A stretch of DNA of 7,777 nt from an uncultured Solirubrobacteraceae bacterium (GCA_955652215.1 CATPAX010000241.1:1-7777), one strand, 5' to 3'; positions 1 to 6,764 are shown, counted from the stretch's first letter. Notes: a model not told the origin generated them from the letters alone. Made by a program: numbers and translations.

Positions 1-605
1 ACGGGCACGATCTCCTCGGCGAGCCTGCCTTCGTCCGTGGCCTTGATCACCAGCTGATGCGAGCGCAGTGCCCAGCGGTCCATGTCCGGTCGCGTCACCT
101 CGAGCTCGGACGCAACCTCGCTGGCCTCCTGCGCCATGTGCTTGCCGGAGAACGGGTTCGTCAGTCCGTCGTGGATCATCGCGTCGATTGCCTTGCCATC
201 TCCCATCCGGAAGCCAAAGCGTGCCTCCTTGAGCATGTAGGGCGCTTTCGACATCGATTCCATTCCGCCACCGACGCCCACCTCCAGGTCCCCGGCCCGG
301 ATTGCGGCGTCGAGGATGCCCGCCGCCCGGATGCCAGAAGCGCACACCTTGTTGATCGTCTCCGAGGAGATCTCTTTCGGGATACCAGCCTTGACCTGCG
401 CCTGGCGGGAGGGGATCTGCCCCTGCCCGGCCTGGAGCACCTGACCCATCACGACATGCTGAACGTCGCCCGGGGACACTTCGGCGCGCTCCAACGCTGC
501 GCTGATCGCGGTCGCTCCCAGCTCGGTGGCGTCGACTGCACCCAGCGCCCCTCCGAGCTTTCCGATCGGTGTGCGCGCGGCAGACAGGATCACGGTCTTC
601 GGCAT
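1..605 (-). CDS. Acetyl-CoA acetyltransferase (thiolase), N-terminal part, cut by window edge
   Basis: Reading leftwards from ATG at 605 gives 201 codons with no stop; the gene runs off the window start. The product starts MPKTVILSAARTPIGKLGG, the classic thiolase N-terminus, and carries the nucleophile motif NKVCASG with the acyl-accepting cysteine at residue 88, where biosynthetic/degradative thiolases have Cys89. The later GGGMESMSKAPY segment is also typical. Thiolases condense two acetyl-CoA to acetoacetyl-CoA or cleave 3-ketoacyl-CoA in the cytoplasm. The C-terminal catalytic His and second Cys lie outside, so full activity cannot be judged. The start is supported by GGAGG nine bases upstream. 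It lies 75 bases downstream of the flavoprotein gene on the same strand. It may share that transcript or have its own promoter. Whether it is a PHB-type (phaA/atoB) or a beta-oxidation thiolase cannot be decided from this half. Confidence 0.93.
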   Translation of the reverse strand, partial: MPKTVILSAARTPIGKLGGALGAVDATELGATAISAALERAEVSPGDVQHVVMGQVLQAGQGQIPSRQAQVKAGIPKEISSETINKVCASGIRAAGILDAAIRAGDLEVGVGGGMESMSKAPYMLKEARFGFRMGDGKAIDAMIHDGLTNPFSGKHMAQEASEVASELEVTRPDMDRWALRSHQLVIKATDEGRLAEEIVP

Positions 606-614
606 GGCGGGGGG

Positions 615-619
615 CCTCC
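615..619 (-). promoter_or_regulatory. Shine-Dalgarno of the thiolase gene
   Basis: On the minus strand GGAGG ends nine bases before the ATG at 605. It is a perfect anti-SD match and fixes the thiolase start. Confidence 0.7.
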
Positions 620-680
620 GGGGGCTGGTGGCAGACAACCCCAATCCTAGTGCCAAGGCTCGCGCAACCCGGCGCGCGGA

Positions 681-2189
681 TTACCGGCCGATGGCTTGCG
701 GGAAGTTGAACTTGTGGTGCGGATCGACGCGCTTCTGGACCGAGACGAGCTTCGCGTAGTTCGACCCGTAGTACGCCTGGCGCCAGTTGCTGAGCCCGGC
801 GTCGATGTAGTTCTGATACGCCTGGCCGGAGACGTACGGACGCAGGCTCTGCCAGGTCTGCTGAAGCCAGGCGGCCCCGCCGTTATAGCTCAGGTACTGG
901 ATCGCGCAGAGCGCATCGCGGTGGACGAATGCGGTGGCGTTCGGCGCCACGTTGTTGATCGCGCCGCCGTAGGAGTCGAACAAGATCGCTGCGGACCCCG
1001 GCACCCCCTGGCTCTGGTGACGGTCGATCGCGCTCACAAAAGCATGGGCCCCGCTGCTCGACAGGGGATGCTTGATGTAGTCGGACTTCGCCCAGAACTT
1101 CTCCCGCGGGAACGTCCCGCCCGGGTAGGTGCCGACGGTGTGGCACGCAGCGAACGACAGGTTGGAGCAACCGGCCCATGCCTTCTGGAGCGACAGATAG
1201 CCGCTGTTGCCGCTGCCGATGCTGGCGCCGGGTACCGACGCGAGCGGGGACAGGAGTCCTCCGAGGTCTGAGGCCGGCCCGAGATACTGGCCGTTCGCAC
1301 TCACCGTCTGCCCGCTGTTGAGGTGGAATATCGAGGTGATCTGATCGTGCGTGTGCGGTGCCCACTGCAACCACGTCTGAAGTGCCTGCGCCGCGGAGGA
1401 CCAAGGCCAGGTGACGTTGAAGTACGCCGCCGAGGAGGGCAACGGGTGAACCCGGTAGTGAAGCTGGGTCACCACGCCGAAGTTACCGCCGCCACCACCG
1501 CGTAGCGCCCACAGAAAGGATCGATCGGTGCTCTTGTCGACGTGCCTGCTCCGCCCGTCGGCGGTCACGATGTCGACGGCAATCAGGTTGTCGGCGGTCA
1601 GTCCGAACGCCCGGCCCGCCAGGCCCATCCCGCCGCCCAAGGTGACCCCGGTGATCCCGACCGAGGGGCAGGAGCCCGCCGGGAGCGTCGCTCCTTGGGC
1701 GGCAAGGGCGGAGTAGACGTCGATCAGTTGCGCCCCGGCGCCAATCGAGGCCGTGCCCTGACCTCGGTTGACGTGAACCCAATTCAGCTTGCGGAGGTCG
1801 AGCACGACGCCCCCGGACATCGTCGAGTAACCCGCGTAGCTGTGTCCGCCGGAGCGCGCACGCAGCGGTACGTTGTGGGCGACAGCCCAGCGCACGGCAC
1901 CGCGAACGTCGGCCGCGTTGATCGGCCGGGCGACGTAGTCGGGAAAAACGCCGTCGAAACGCTCGTTATAGACATGAGCGACGCCGGAGAACCCCGGGGC
2001 ACCACGGGTGAACACGTGGCCCCGCATCGCCTGCTGAAGCTTCTTCGGTACCGGGGAGGTCTTCCGCCTCTTGACGGGCGAGCCCGAGGCGATCGCAGCC
2101 GGCCCGCACCCGGTCAGGAACGCCGCACCGGCGGTACCGGCGCCGGTCAGGAAGCCCCGACGATCGATTCGCTCACTCATCAAACCCAT
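681..2189 (-). CDS. Tat-exported FAD-binding oxidoreductase, berberine bridge enzyme type, probable lipoprotein
   Basis: 502 residues from ATG at 2189 (a second ATG at 2180 gives 499; I prefer 2189 because AGAG lies just upstream). The N-terminus has a twin-arginine motif, DRRGFLTG (Arg10-Arg11), a hydrophobic stretch and the lipobox LTGC (Cys28), implying folded, cofactor-loaded export and possible lipid anchoring. An FAD_binding_4 (PCMH-type) domain follows: RSGGHSYAGYS with His116, GSCPSVG with Cys174, then LGGGMGLAGR and RGGGGGNFGVV near residue 230. His and Cys sit where berberine bridge enzyme and glucooligosaccharide oxidase attach FAD twice. The last 30 residues (YYGSNYAKLV...VDPHHKFNFPQAIG) are the BBE C-terminal domain. 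Such enzymes oxidise alcohols, sugars or alkaloid-like substrates, usually with O2; the substrate here is unknown. An in-frame extension to 2546 is rejected because it overlaps the divergent aminopeptidase gene. Confidence 0.93.
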   Translation of the reverse strand: MGLMSERIDRRGFLTGAGTAGAAFLTGCGPAAIASGSPVKRRKTSPVPKKLQQAMRGHVFTRGAPGFSGVAHVYNERFDGVFPDYVARPINAADVRGAVRWAVAHNVPLRARSGGHSYAGYSTMSGGVVLDLRKLNWVHVNRGQGTASIGAGAQLIDVYSALAAQGATLPAGSCPSVGITGVTLGGGMGLAGRAFGLTADNLIAVDIVTADGRSRHVDKSTDRSFLWALRGGGGGNFGVVTQLHYRVHPLPSSAAYFNVTWPWSSAAQALQTWLQWAPHTHDQITSIFHLNSGQTVSANGQYLGPASDLGGLLSPLASVPGASIGSGNSGYLSLQKAWAGCSNLSFAACHTVGTYPGGTFPREKFWAKSDYIKHPLSSSGAHAFVSAIDRHQSQGVPGSAAILFDSYGGAINNVAPNATAFVHRDALCAIQYLSYNGGAAWLQQTWQSLRPYVSGQAYQNYIDAGLSNWRQAYYGSNYAKLVSVQKRVDPHHKFNFPQAIGR

Positions 2190-2270
2190 GTTTCTCTGAT
2201 CACGGCAAACATCCTGTCGACCGCCCCACCGAAAGAGCTTATCTGTCTCCCCTAGGGGAGTCCACCCGAG
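2190..2270. promoter_or_regulatory. Divergent intergenic region of flavoprotein and aminopeptidase genes
   Basis: These 81 bases separate two genes transcribed away from each other, so both promoters should lie here or inside the neighbouring gene starts. A plus-strand TTATCT at 2239-2244 could be a -10 element, but I see no convincing -35 at the right distance and do not call a promoter hexamer pair. The clearest element is the palindrome listed separately. Confidence 0.5.
2247..2260. repeat. Perfect 14-bp palindrome, possible operator
   Basis: CTCCCCTAGGGGAG reads the same on both strands. Its right half (GGGGAG, 2255-2260) lies ten bases before the aminopeptidase ATG at 2271 and probably also acts as its ribosome binding site. 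A palindrome between divergent genes is a usual operator arrangement, and in RNA it could also form a short hairpin masking the SD. There is no repressor gene in the window to pair it with. Confidence 0.45.
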
Positions 2271-3749
2271 ATGTCGTCTCGCGATAGGGTCGCCATCGTG
2301 GAGGTGCAGGCGACCACGAGCGATCCGCTCCAGACGGGCGCCGACACGATCGCAATCGGCGTGTTCGAGGGTGAAGAGCCGAGCTTGGAGGTGGCGCAGG
2401 CGCTGGTCCGCTCCGGCGAGGCGCGCCCCGCTCTCGGCCACGTGGCAGTCGGACACACCGACGGTCACCGTGTGATCGCCGTCGGGCTCGGCGCACGTGA
2501 AAGGCTCGATCCCGAAGCAGCGCGCGTGGCGGCCGCCAGGGTGCACGCGCGAGCGGTCGAGATCGGTGCTTCAGTGCTGTGCTTCCGCGCGCCGCGCGGA
2601 GCAGACGACCTGGTCGTCGAAGCGATCGTGCAGGGCACGCTGCTTCATGCCTACCGGTTCGAGCGCTACAAGCAACCGAACAGCGACGATCGGCTGACCC
2701 GGCTGGTGATCGCCGCGGAGGAGGACTTCTCGGGGGCAGTGGGCGACGCGGCGACCGTCACCGCCGCCCAGAACCGCGCGCGCGATCTCGGCAACACCCC
2801 CGGAAACGACCTTCCTCCGACAGCACTGGCCGCCTATGCCCAGGAGCTCGGGGAGCGGCACGGTATCGGCGTCACGGTGCTCGACGAGCAGACGATCAGA
2901 GAGACCGGGATGGGCGCGTTTTACGCGGTTGCACAGGGATCTGAGCAGGAAGCGCGGCTGATTGCGCTCGAGTACGACGGCGCCGCCGGTCCGCGGCTGG
3001 GGCTGATCGGCAAGGCGGTCACGTTCGACTCCGGCGGCCTGTCGCTGAAGCCGCCGGCGAAGATGCACGAGATGAAGTTCGACATGTGCGGGGGCGCCGC
3101 GGTAATCGAGGCGATCGCCGCACTGGCGGAGCTGCGGGCCCCGGTCCGTGTGCTCGGGATCGTCGGTGCCACTGAGAACCTGCCGAGCGGCTCCGCGGTC
3201 AAGCCCGGCGACATCGTCAGGGCGCTGGATGGGACGACGATCGAGATCAACAACACCGACGCCGAAGGACGCCTCGTGCTCGCCGACTGCCTCTGTTACG
3301 CGCGCCGGGAAGGTTGCGATCGACTGGTTGACATCGCCACGCTGACCGGCGGGATCGTGGTCGCGCTCGGCTCGACGTACGCCGGCATGATGGCCAACGA
3401 CGACGGTTTGGCGTCATCGGTGCTCGAGTCCGCGCGGCGCAGCGGGGAGCTGATCTGGCGGATGCCACTGCATCGCGAATACGCCGAGATGGTCAAGGGG
3501 CGCTACGCCGAGCTGACCAACCTAACCGATCGCCGTGAGGCGTCGCCGATAACCGGCGCCGAGCTGCTTCACCACTTCGCCGGCGATGTGCCGTGGGCCC
3601 ATCTCGACATCGCGGGGACCGCATACGACGTTTCGCTCCCGTATACCGATAAGGGTGCCACCGGGTTTGGGGTGCGGCTGCTCGTCGACCTCGCGCGATC
3701 GCTGGGTTCGGAAGGCGGTTCCGCGGAACCGCCCGCGCGGGGAATGTGA
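2271..3749 (+). CDS. pepA: Leucyl aminopeptidase, M17 family (PepA-like)
   Basis: 492 residues, the usual size for PepA-type cytosol aminopeptidases, which remove N-terminal residues (Leu and others) from peptides using two divalent metals. The variable N-terminal domain spans about residues 8-150; the catalytic domain follows. All expected active-site residues are visible by alignment with E. coli PepA: GKAVTFDSGG (Lys248, Asp253), Lys260, MKFDMCGG (Asp271), and the family signature NTDAEGRL (Asp330, Glu332, Arg334). The ATG at 2271 has GGGGAG ten bases upstream; a later GTG near 2299 is possible because family homology begins about there. The product is cytoplasmic and likely hexameric, as known for the family. 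The last 12 residues are a Gly/Pro/Ala-rich tail. Its stop TGA at 3747-3749 abuts the acyl-CoA dehydrogenase start, so the two are very probably one transcript. Confidence 0.95.
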   Translation: MSSRDRVAIVEVQATTSDPLQTGADTIAIGVFEGEEPSLEVAQALVRSGEARPALGHVAVGHTDGHRVIAVGLGARERLDPEAARVAAARVHARAVEIGASVLCFRAPRGADDLVVEAIVQGTLLHAYRFERYKQPNSDDRLTRLVIAAEEDFSGAVGDAATVTAAQNRARDLGNTPGNDLPPTALAAYAQELGERHGIGVTVLDEQTIRETGMGAFYAVAQGSEQEARLIALEYDGAAGPRLGLIGKAVTFDSGGLSLKPPAKMHEMKFDMCGGAAVIEAIAALAELRAPVRVLGIVGATENLPSGSAVKPGDIVRALDGTTIEINNTDAEGRLVLADCLCYARREGCDRLVDIATLTGGIVVALGSTYAGMMANDDGLASSVLESARRSGELIWRMPLHREYAEMVKGRYAELTNLTDRREASPITGAELLHHFAGDVPWAHLDIAGTAYDVSLPYTDKGATGFGVRLLVDLARSLGSEGGSAEPPARGM

Positions 3750-3760
3750 GAATCAGCGTC

Positions 3761-5017
3761 ATGGCTCTCGACCTCTCAGACGACCACAGGCTGCTCCGCT
3801 CCACTGTCCGCGAGTTCGCCGAGCAGGAGATCGCGCCGGTCGCCGAGGAGCTCGACCGCACCAAGTCGTTTCCATACGCGATCGTCCGGCGGCTCGGGGA
3901 GCTCGATCTCATGGGCATCCCGTTTCCCGAGGAGCTCGGGGGCGCCGGAGGGGATTCGCTCGCTTACGCACTCGCCGTCGAGGAGCTCGCTCGCGTCGAC
4001 TCCTCGGTGGCGATCACGATGTGCGCCCACACCTCGCTGGGCACACAGCCGATCTACCTGTTCGGCTCAGATCACCAGAAGCAGGAGTGGATGCCGCGGC
4101 TGTGCAGCGGTGAGCGCCTGGCGGCGTTCGGCCTCACCGAGCCGGAGGCCGGATCCGACGCCGGCAACACCCAGACGAGAGCGACGCTAGACGACGGCGA
4201 ATGGGTGATCAACGGCAGCAAGCAGTTCATCACAAACGCTGGCACCGCGATCTCCGCGATCGTCACGATCACCGCCGTCACGGGACAGCCGGATGACGCG
4301 GGCGCCGCCCGGAAAAGCGAGGCCGGACGCCGAGAGCCGGACGACTCGGGCGCCGCCAAAACAAGCGAGGCCGGACGCCGAGCTGGCGGCAAGCCCGAGG
4401 GCAAGCCCGCGCGCGAGATCTCCAACATCCTCGTCCCGAACGGGACGCCGGGCTACGAGCTCGGGGAGCCGTACCGGAAGATGGGTTGGAATGCCTCTGA
4501 CACCCGCCCGCTGTCGTTCGGGGATTGCCGTGTTTCTGAAGAGAACCTGATCGGACAGCGCGGGGCCGGGCTGCGCCAGTTCCTGGTGGTACTCGACATT
4601 GGACGGATCGGCGTGGCCGCGATGGGCGTCGGACTCGCGCAGGGGGCGTTTGACCAGGCGCTCGCCTACGCCAAGGAGCGCAAGGCGTTCGGGCGGCCGA
4701 TCGCACAGTTCCAGGTGATCCAGGCCAAGCTTGCCGACCTGTCAGCAGAGATCGAGGCCACCAGGCTGCTCGTCTACGAGGCTGCGAGGATGAAGGACAC
4801 CGGGCGGAACTTCACCTTGACCGCCGCCCAGGCCAAACTCAAGAGTGGCCGCCTGGCGGTGCAGGCAGCCGACGCCGCGGTCCAGATCCACGGGGGCTAC
4901 GGCTACATCGAGGAGTACCCGGTGTGCCGCTTCTATCGCGACGCGAAGATCCTCACGATCGGCGAGGGCACCGACGAGATCCAGCAGATGGTTATCGCGC
5001 GGGCGCTCGGCGCTTAG
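3761..5017 (+). CDS. Acyl-CoA dehydrogenase with a repeat-containing insert
   Basis: 418 residues from ATG at 3761. A GTG at 3746, overlapping the aminopeptidase stop as GTGA, would give 423 residues. I prefer the ATG because the family normally begins near MALDLSDDH and a GAG lies ten bases upstream. It is a FAD enzyme oxidising an acyl-CoA at C2-C3 and passing electrons to ETF. The three ACAD domains are present: an N-terminal helical part; a middle beta domain with AFGLTEPEAGSD and NGSKQFITNAG; and a C-terminal helical part with ERKAFGRPIAQFQ, IHGGYGYIEEYP and ILTIGEGTDEIQ. The Glu of IGEGT (residue 402) is at the catalytic-base position of short/medium-chain enzymes. Substrate may be butyryl- or a branched-chain acyl-CoA; this cannot be decided. 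Odd feature: residues 176-217 (4286-4411) are a hydrophilic insert between TAVTG and REISNILV, where relatives have a short beta turn. Confidence 0.94.
   Translation: MALDLSDDHRLLRSTVREFAEQEIAPVAEELDRTKSFPYAIVRRLGELDLMGIPFPEELGGAGGDSLAYALAVEELARVDSSVAITMCAHTSLGTQPIYLFGSDHQKQEWMPRLCSGERLAAFGLTEPEAGSDAGNTQTRATLDDGEWVINGSKQFITNAGTAISAIVTITAVTGQPDDAGAARKSEAGRREPDDSGAAKTSEAGRRAGGKPEGKPAREISNILVPNGTPGYELGEPYRKMGWNASDTRPLSFGDCRVSEENLIGQRGAGLRQFLVVLDIGRIGVAAMGVGLAQGAFDQALAYAKERKAFGRPIAQFQVIQAKLADLSAEIEATRLLVYEAARMKDTGRNFTLTAAQAKLKSGRLAVQAADAAVQIHGGYGYIEEYPVCRFYRDAKILTIGEGTDEIQQMVIARALGA
4289..4336 (+). repeat. Tandem repeat unit 1 inside the acyl-CoA dehydrogenase gene
   Basis: This 48-nt unit encodes PDDAGAARKSEAGRRE. 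It matches the next unit at 40 of 48 positions, with a 20-nt identical core covering SEAGRR. Length is a multiple of three, so the reading frame is kept. Confidence 0.85.
4337..4384 (+). repeat. Tandem repeat unit 2 inside the acyl-CoA dehydrogenase gene
   Basis: This directly abutting second copy encodes PDDSGAAKTSEAGRRA. It is followed by a shorter internal duplication (GGKPEGKPA, about 4385-4411) before normal dehydrogenase sequence resumes. An imperfect hairpin (CCGAG at 4330-4334 with CTCGG at 4345-4349) spans the unit junction. Confidence 0.85.
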
Positions 5018-5134
5018 TGCTTCCCACGCCGTTCGGGCGGCGGTCCGTAGGACACCTGAATCGCGATCGCGTGCCCGCCGCGCGCCCGAGCCGTCCCTTC
5101 CGCTCGCGATCTGGGGTCGTGTGAGAATCCACTT
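5018..5134. other. Intergenic region after the dehydrogenase; possible weak terminator
   Basis: A short GC stem (CGCCG at 5027-5031 with CGGCG at 5038-5042, 6-nt loop) lies just after the stop but has no T run, so it is at best a weak or Rho-assisted terminator. The perfect 10-mer palindrome CGCGATCGCG at 5062-5071 is of a kind common in GC-rich DNA. A GAG at 5123-5125 is the likely ribosome binding site of the next gene. Confidence 0.3.
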
Positions 5135-5725
5135 GTGCCATTAGTGCTCGCTGAAAGCGTCCCGAGAGGACGGAGGCCGCGTTCGTGTCCCCGCGCCGCG
5201 CCGGTCGCACTCGCGATTGCGGCGCTCGCCCTGCTCTCAGCGTCCGCTGCGCAAGCACAGCCGCCGGTGAACGCAAGACTCCAGGGCTCCTTCCAGATGA
5301 CCGGCCGGATCACCGTCGCCCTTCACCTACGGGGCGAGCAGGTCGGCCAACACGTCAGCCGGACTTGGACGTTCACGCCCGGATGTCCGAGTGGCCTGTG
5401 CCGCTCGGTCACCCTGGTGCGAAGCCGCGCCACTGGCACCGACACCCTAACGCTGAGGGAGAGCCCGTCGGGCGCGTACACGGGATCTGGCGTGTTCTAC
5501 CTGCCGCTTCGCTGTGCCGGGCAACTCTATCCCCACGGCGAGCGTGTTCCCTTCAGGATCGCCGTGACCGTAACAGCGACGGCCGTCGTCAACGGGGCGG
5601 TCCTCGCCACTGCAGTCAGCGCCAAATATCGCAACCGCTCTCGCCGCAACCTGACCCCGTGCGTCGCGGTGCTCGGCCACGATGCCGCAAACTACTCCGG
5701 AACCCTGCAGCCGCCTGCCCCCTAG
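5135..5725 (+). CDS. Secreted four-cysteine protein of unknown function
   Basis: 196 residues from GTG at 5135 (another in-frame GTG at 5144 is possible). The N-terminus is rich in Arg (RGRRPRSCPR), followed by the hydrophobic segment APVALAIAALALLSASAAQA, and a signal peptidase I site is likely after AQA (residue 41). The mature part of about 155 residues looks all-beta, with alternating hydrophobic/polar strands such as VALHLRGEQV and RIAVTVTATAVVNG. It contains four cysteines (84, 89, 127, 176), enough for two disulfides: CPSGLC, LRCAGQLY and NLTPCV. I recall similar WTF-P-C...C...V-LVR / NRSRRNLTPC patterns in actinobacterial secreted proteins but know no function. The gene ends in a TAG that overlaps the stop of the convergent gene. 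Export to the cell surface or medium is well supported; the role is not. Confidence 0.8.
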   Translation: MPLVLAESVPRGRRPRSCPRAAPVALAIAALALLSASAAQAQPPVNARLQGSFQMTGRITVALHLRGEQVGQHVSRTWTFTPGCPSGLCRSVTLVRSRATGTDTLTLRESPSGAYTGSGVFYLPLRCAGQLYPHGERVPFRIAVTVTATAVVNGAVLATAVSAKYRNRSRRNLTPCVAVLGHDAANYSGTLQPPAP

Positions 5726-6171
5726 GTGCGAGGAGCGATCCGCAGCGACCTGAGCACTCGGTCGAGCACCAGCAGCTGACGGCGACGCCCTGTCCGGGGT
5801 CCGGCCAGGACTACGTACAGGCAGAACGGCCTTCTCGACTCCGTGAAGAAGTGCTGCATCCCTAGCTGGCCTGGCCGGGGATGGGCAAGGCCGGCGCCTG
5901 AGAAGCTCGTGGGATCGAGCGGGAGCCGAATTCCGCGCGAAGCGAACAGGCCGCGTCCAGGCTCGAGACCCCCGCCCGCCTCGTACTCGGTCAGCGCAAT
6001 GAACGTTGCCACTGCCGGCATCTGGGCGGTGCTGCCATCGCCGAACTCCCCGTCCTTCAGTTTCAGCTGAAAGTCGCCCGCGTGAAGCGTCGCAACCCCT
6101 TCTGAGCGGGAGAACACGCGTCCGCTCCACCCTGGCGCCAGCCCGATGCGAATGCCGTGGGCCGCGAGCAT
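5722..6171 (-). CDS. Uncharacterised 149-residue protein, last gene of the Mau-like operon
   Basis: It starts at ATG 6171, whose A is the last base of the preceding gene's TGA (TGATG), indicating translational coupling. I do not recognise the family. Visible features are an N-terminus HGIRIGLAPGWSGRVFSR with no signal peptide or membrane segment, mixed beta-like strands (GVATLHAGDFQLKL, AVATFIALTEYE), a Gly/Pro-rich middle (GRGLFASRGIRLPLDP), FFTESRRPFCLYVVLAG with the only cysteine (117), and a basic C-terminus RVLRSLRIAP. The APGWSGR opening and LRSLRI ending vaguely resemble small PsbP/LpqN-like single-domain proteins, but that is a weak guess. Position in the operon suggests a role with the membrane and thioredoxin-like proteins. 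A longer reading frame upstream to 6714 is an antisense-type shadow over the membrane gene, so the coupled ATG is the credible start. Confidence 0.75.
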   Translation of the reverse strand: MLAAHGIRIGLAPGWSGRVFSRSEGVATLHAGDFQLKLKDGEFGDGSTAQMPAVATFIALTEYEAGGGLEPGRGLFASRGIRLPLDPTSFSGAGLAHPRPGQLGMQHFFTESRRPFCLYVVLAGPRTGRRRQLLVLDRVLRSLRIAPRT

Positions 6172-6761
6172 CACGCCAGCGAGCCGACGAGCGCGACGCC
6201 GAGAGCGCCGATGAGCACTGCAATTCCGGCGATACGGACCGGAGCGTGCCACCGGGCCAGCGCACGATGCAGCCTGATTAGGGCGCCGGGGCTGCGCACG
6301 CCTGCGGCCGCCATCGGCGTCAATCCGCGCACAGCGCCGAAGGTGCCAACGATCGCGGCCCCTGCGATCGTCCTCGCGCTCAGCAACGCCGCCGCAAGCG
6401 CCACATATGTGGCGGCGCTCGAGACGATCGTCGTCACGCCTAGGCCGAGCTGCGAACCGTAACCAGCGCCGTAGACCCACCCGCGGAGCTGGTCCAGCCA
6501 GCGCTCGTTGACCTGCCGGCGAGGCCCGGGGATGGGTCGGGCTCGCAGCTCGAGCGCCAGCGCGGCCACGAGGACCACCGCGATGATCGCGAGCCTGGCG
6601 TCTTCCCCCACTCGGTCGCCGATCGCTACGGCCCCCGCGGCACCCAGGAGGGCCCCGAGCGCCACACCGCCGACGAGCGCGCCGACCGCGAAAAAGGTGA
6701 CCGTTACGCCCCACATCGAACCGCGGCCCCGCTCACCGAGCGGGGTGATGCTCGCAAGCAT
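6171..6761 (-). CDS. Multi-pass membrane protein in the Mau-like operon
   Basis: 196 residues from ATG 6761, supported by GAGGGGAG just upstream. The N-terminus MLASITPLGERGRGSMWG is followed by hydrophobic segments at about residues 18-46, 56-72, 104-128, 130-146 and 175-195, so about five membrane passes. A conserved-looking cytoplasmic-type loop RRQVNERWLDQLRGWVYGAGYG lies between segments two and three, and a second basic loop (GVRSPGALIRLHRALARW) precedes the last. There is no cysteine anywhere, so it is unlikely to carry electrons by thiol exchange as MauE-, CcdA- or DsbD-type proteins do. Sequence and context remind me of small integral membrane proteins (MauF-like in position) found beside thioredoxin-like genes in actinobacteria, but the assignment is tentative. 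It overlaps the next gene by one base (TGATG). Confidence 0.8.
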   Translation of the reverse strand: MLASITPLGERGRGSMWGVTVTFFAVGALVGGVALGALLGAAGAVAIGDRVGEDARLAIIAVVLVAALALELRARPIPGPRRQVNERWLDQLRGWVYGAGYGSQLGLGVTTIVSSAATYVALAAALLSARTIAGAAIVGTFGAVRGLTPMAAAGVRSPGALIRLHRALARWHAPVRIAGIAVLIGALGVALVGSLA

Positions 6762-6764
6762 CGA

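Noticed and set aside
57..650. 197-codon plus-strand frame opposite the thiolase
   Set aside because: The antisense thiolase frame has unmistakable family motifs; this one is Arg/His/Gly-rich noise typical of GC-rich shadows.
1542..2255. 237-codon plus-strand frame opposite the flavoprotein
   Set aside because: It lies entirely within the antisense of a well-supported FAD-domain gene and has no recognisable motif.
2190..2546. In-frame N-terminal extension of the flavoprotein reading frame on the minus strand
   Set aside because: It runs antisense through the aminopeptidase start, lacks homology-like features, and would put the Tat signal in the interior of the protein.
5062..5071. CGCGATCGCG palindrome in the spacer after the dehydrogenase
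   Set aside because: GATC-centred GC palindromes are frequent by chance in such DNA; there is no neighbouring gene arrangement suggesting an operator.
3746..5129. The 9-mer GTGAGAATC occurs at both 3746-3754 and 5121-5129, near two gene starts
   Set aside because: It is short and probably coincidental; no flanking similarity supports a shared regulatory site.
5447..6265. 272-codon minus-strand frame across the convergent junction
   Set aside because: It overlaps three better-supported genes or frames and is strongly Arg/Ser-rich, as GC-rich shadow frames are.
6172..6714. Upstream part of a 330-codon minus-strand frame leading into the 149-residue gene
   Set aside because: It overlaps the membrane protein in another frame, is Arg/Gly/Ala-rich low-quality sequence, and the coupled ATG at 6171 explains the real start.
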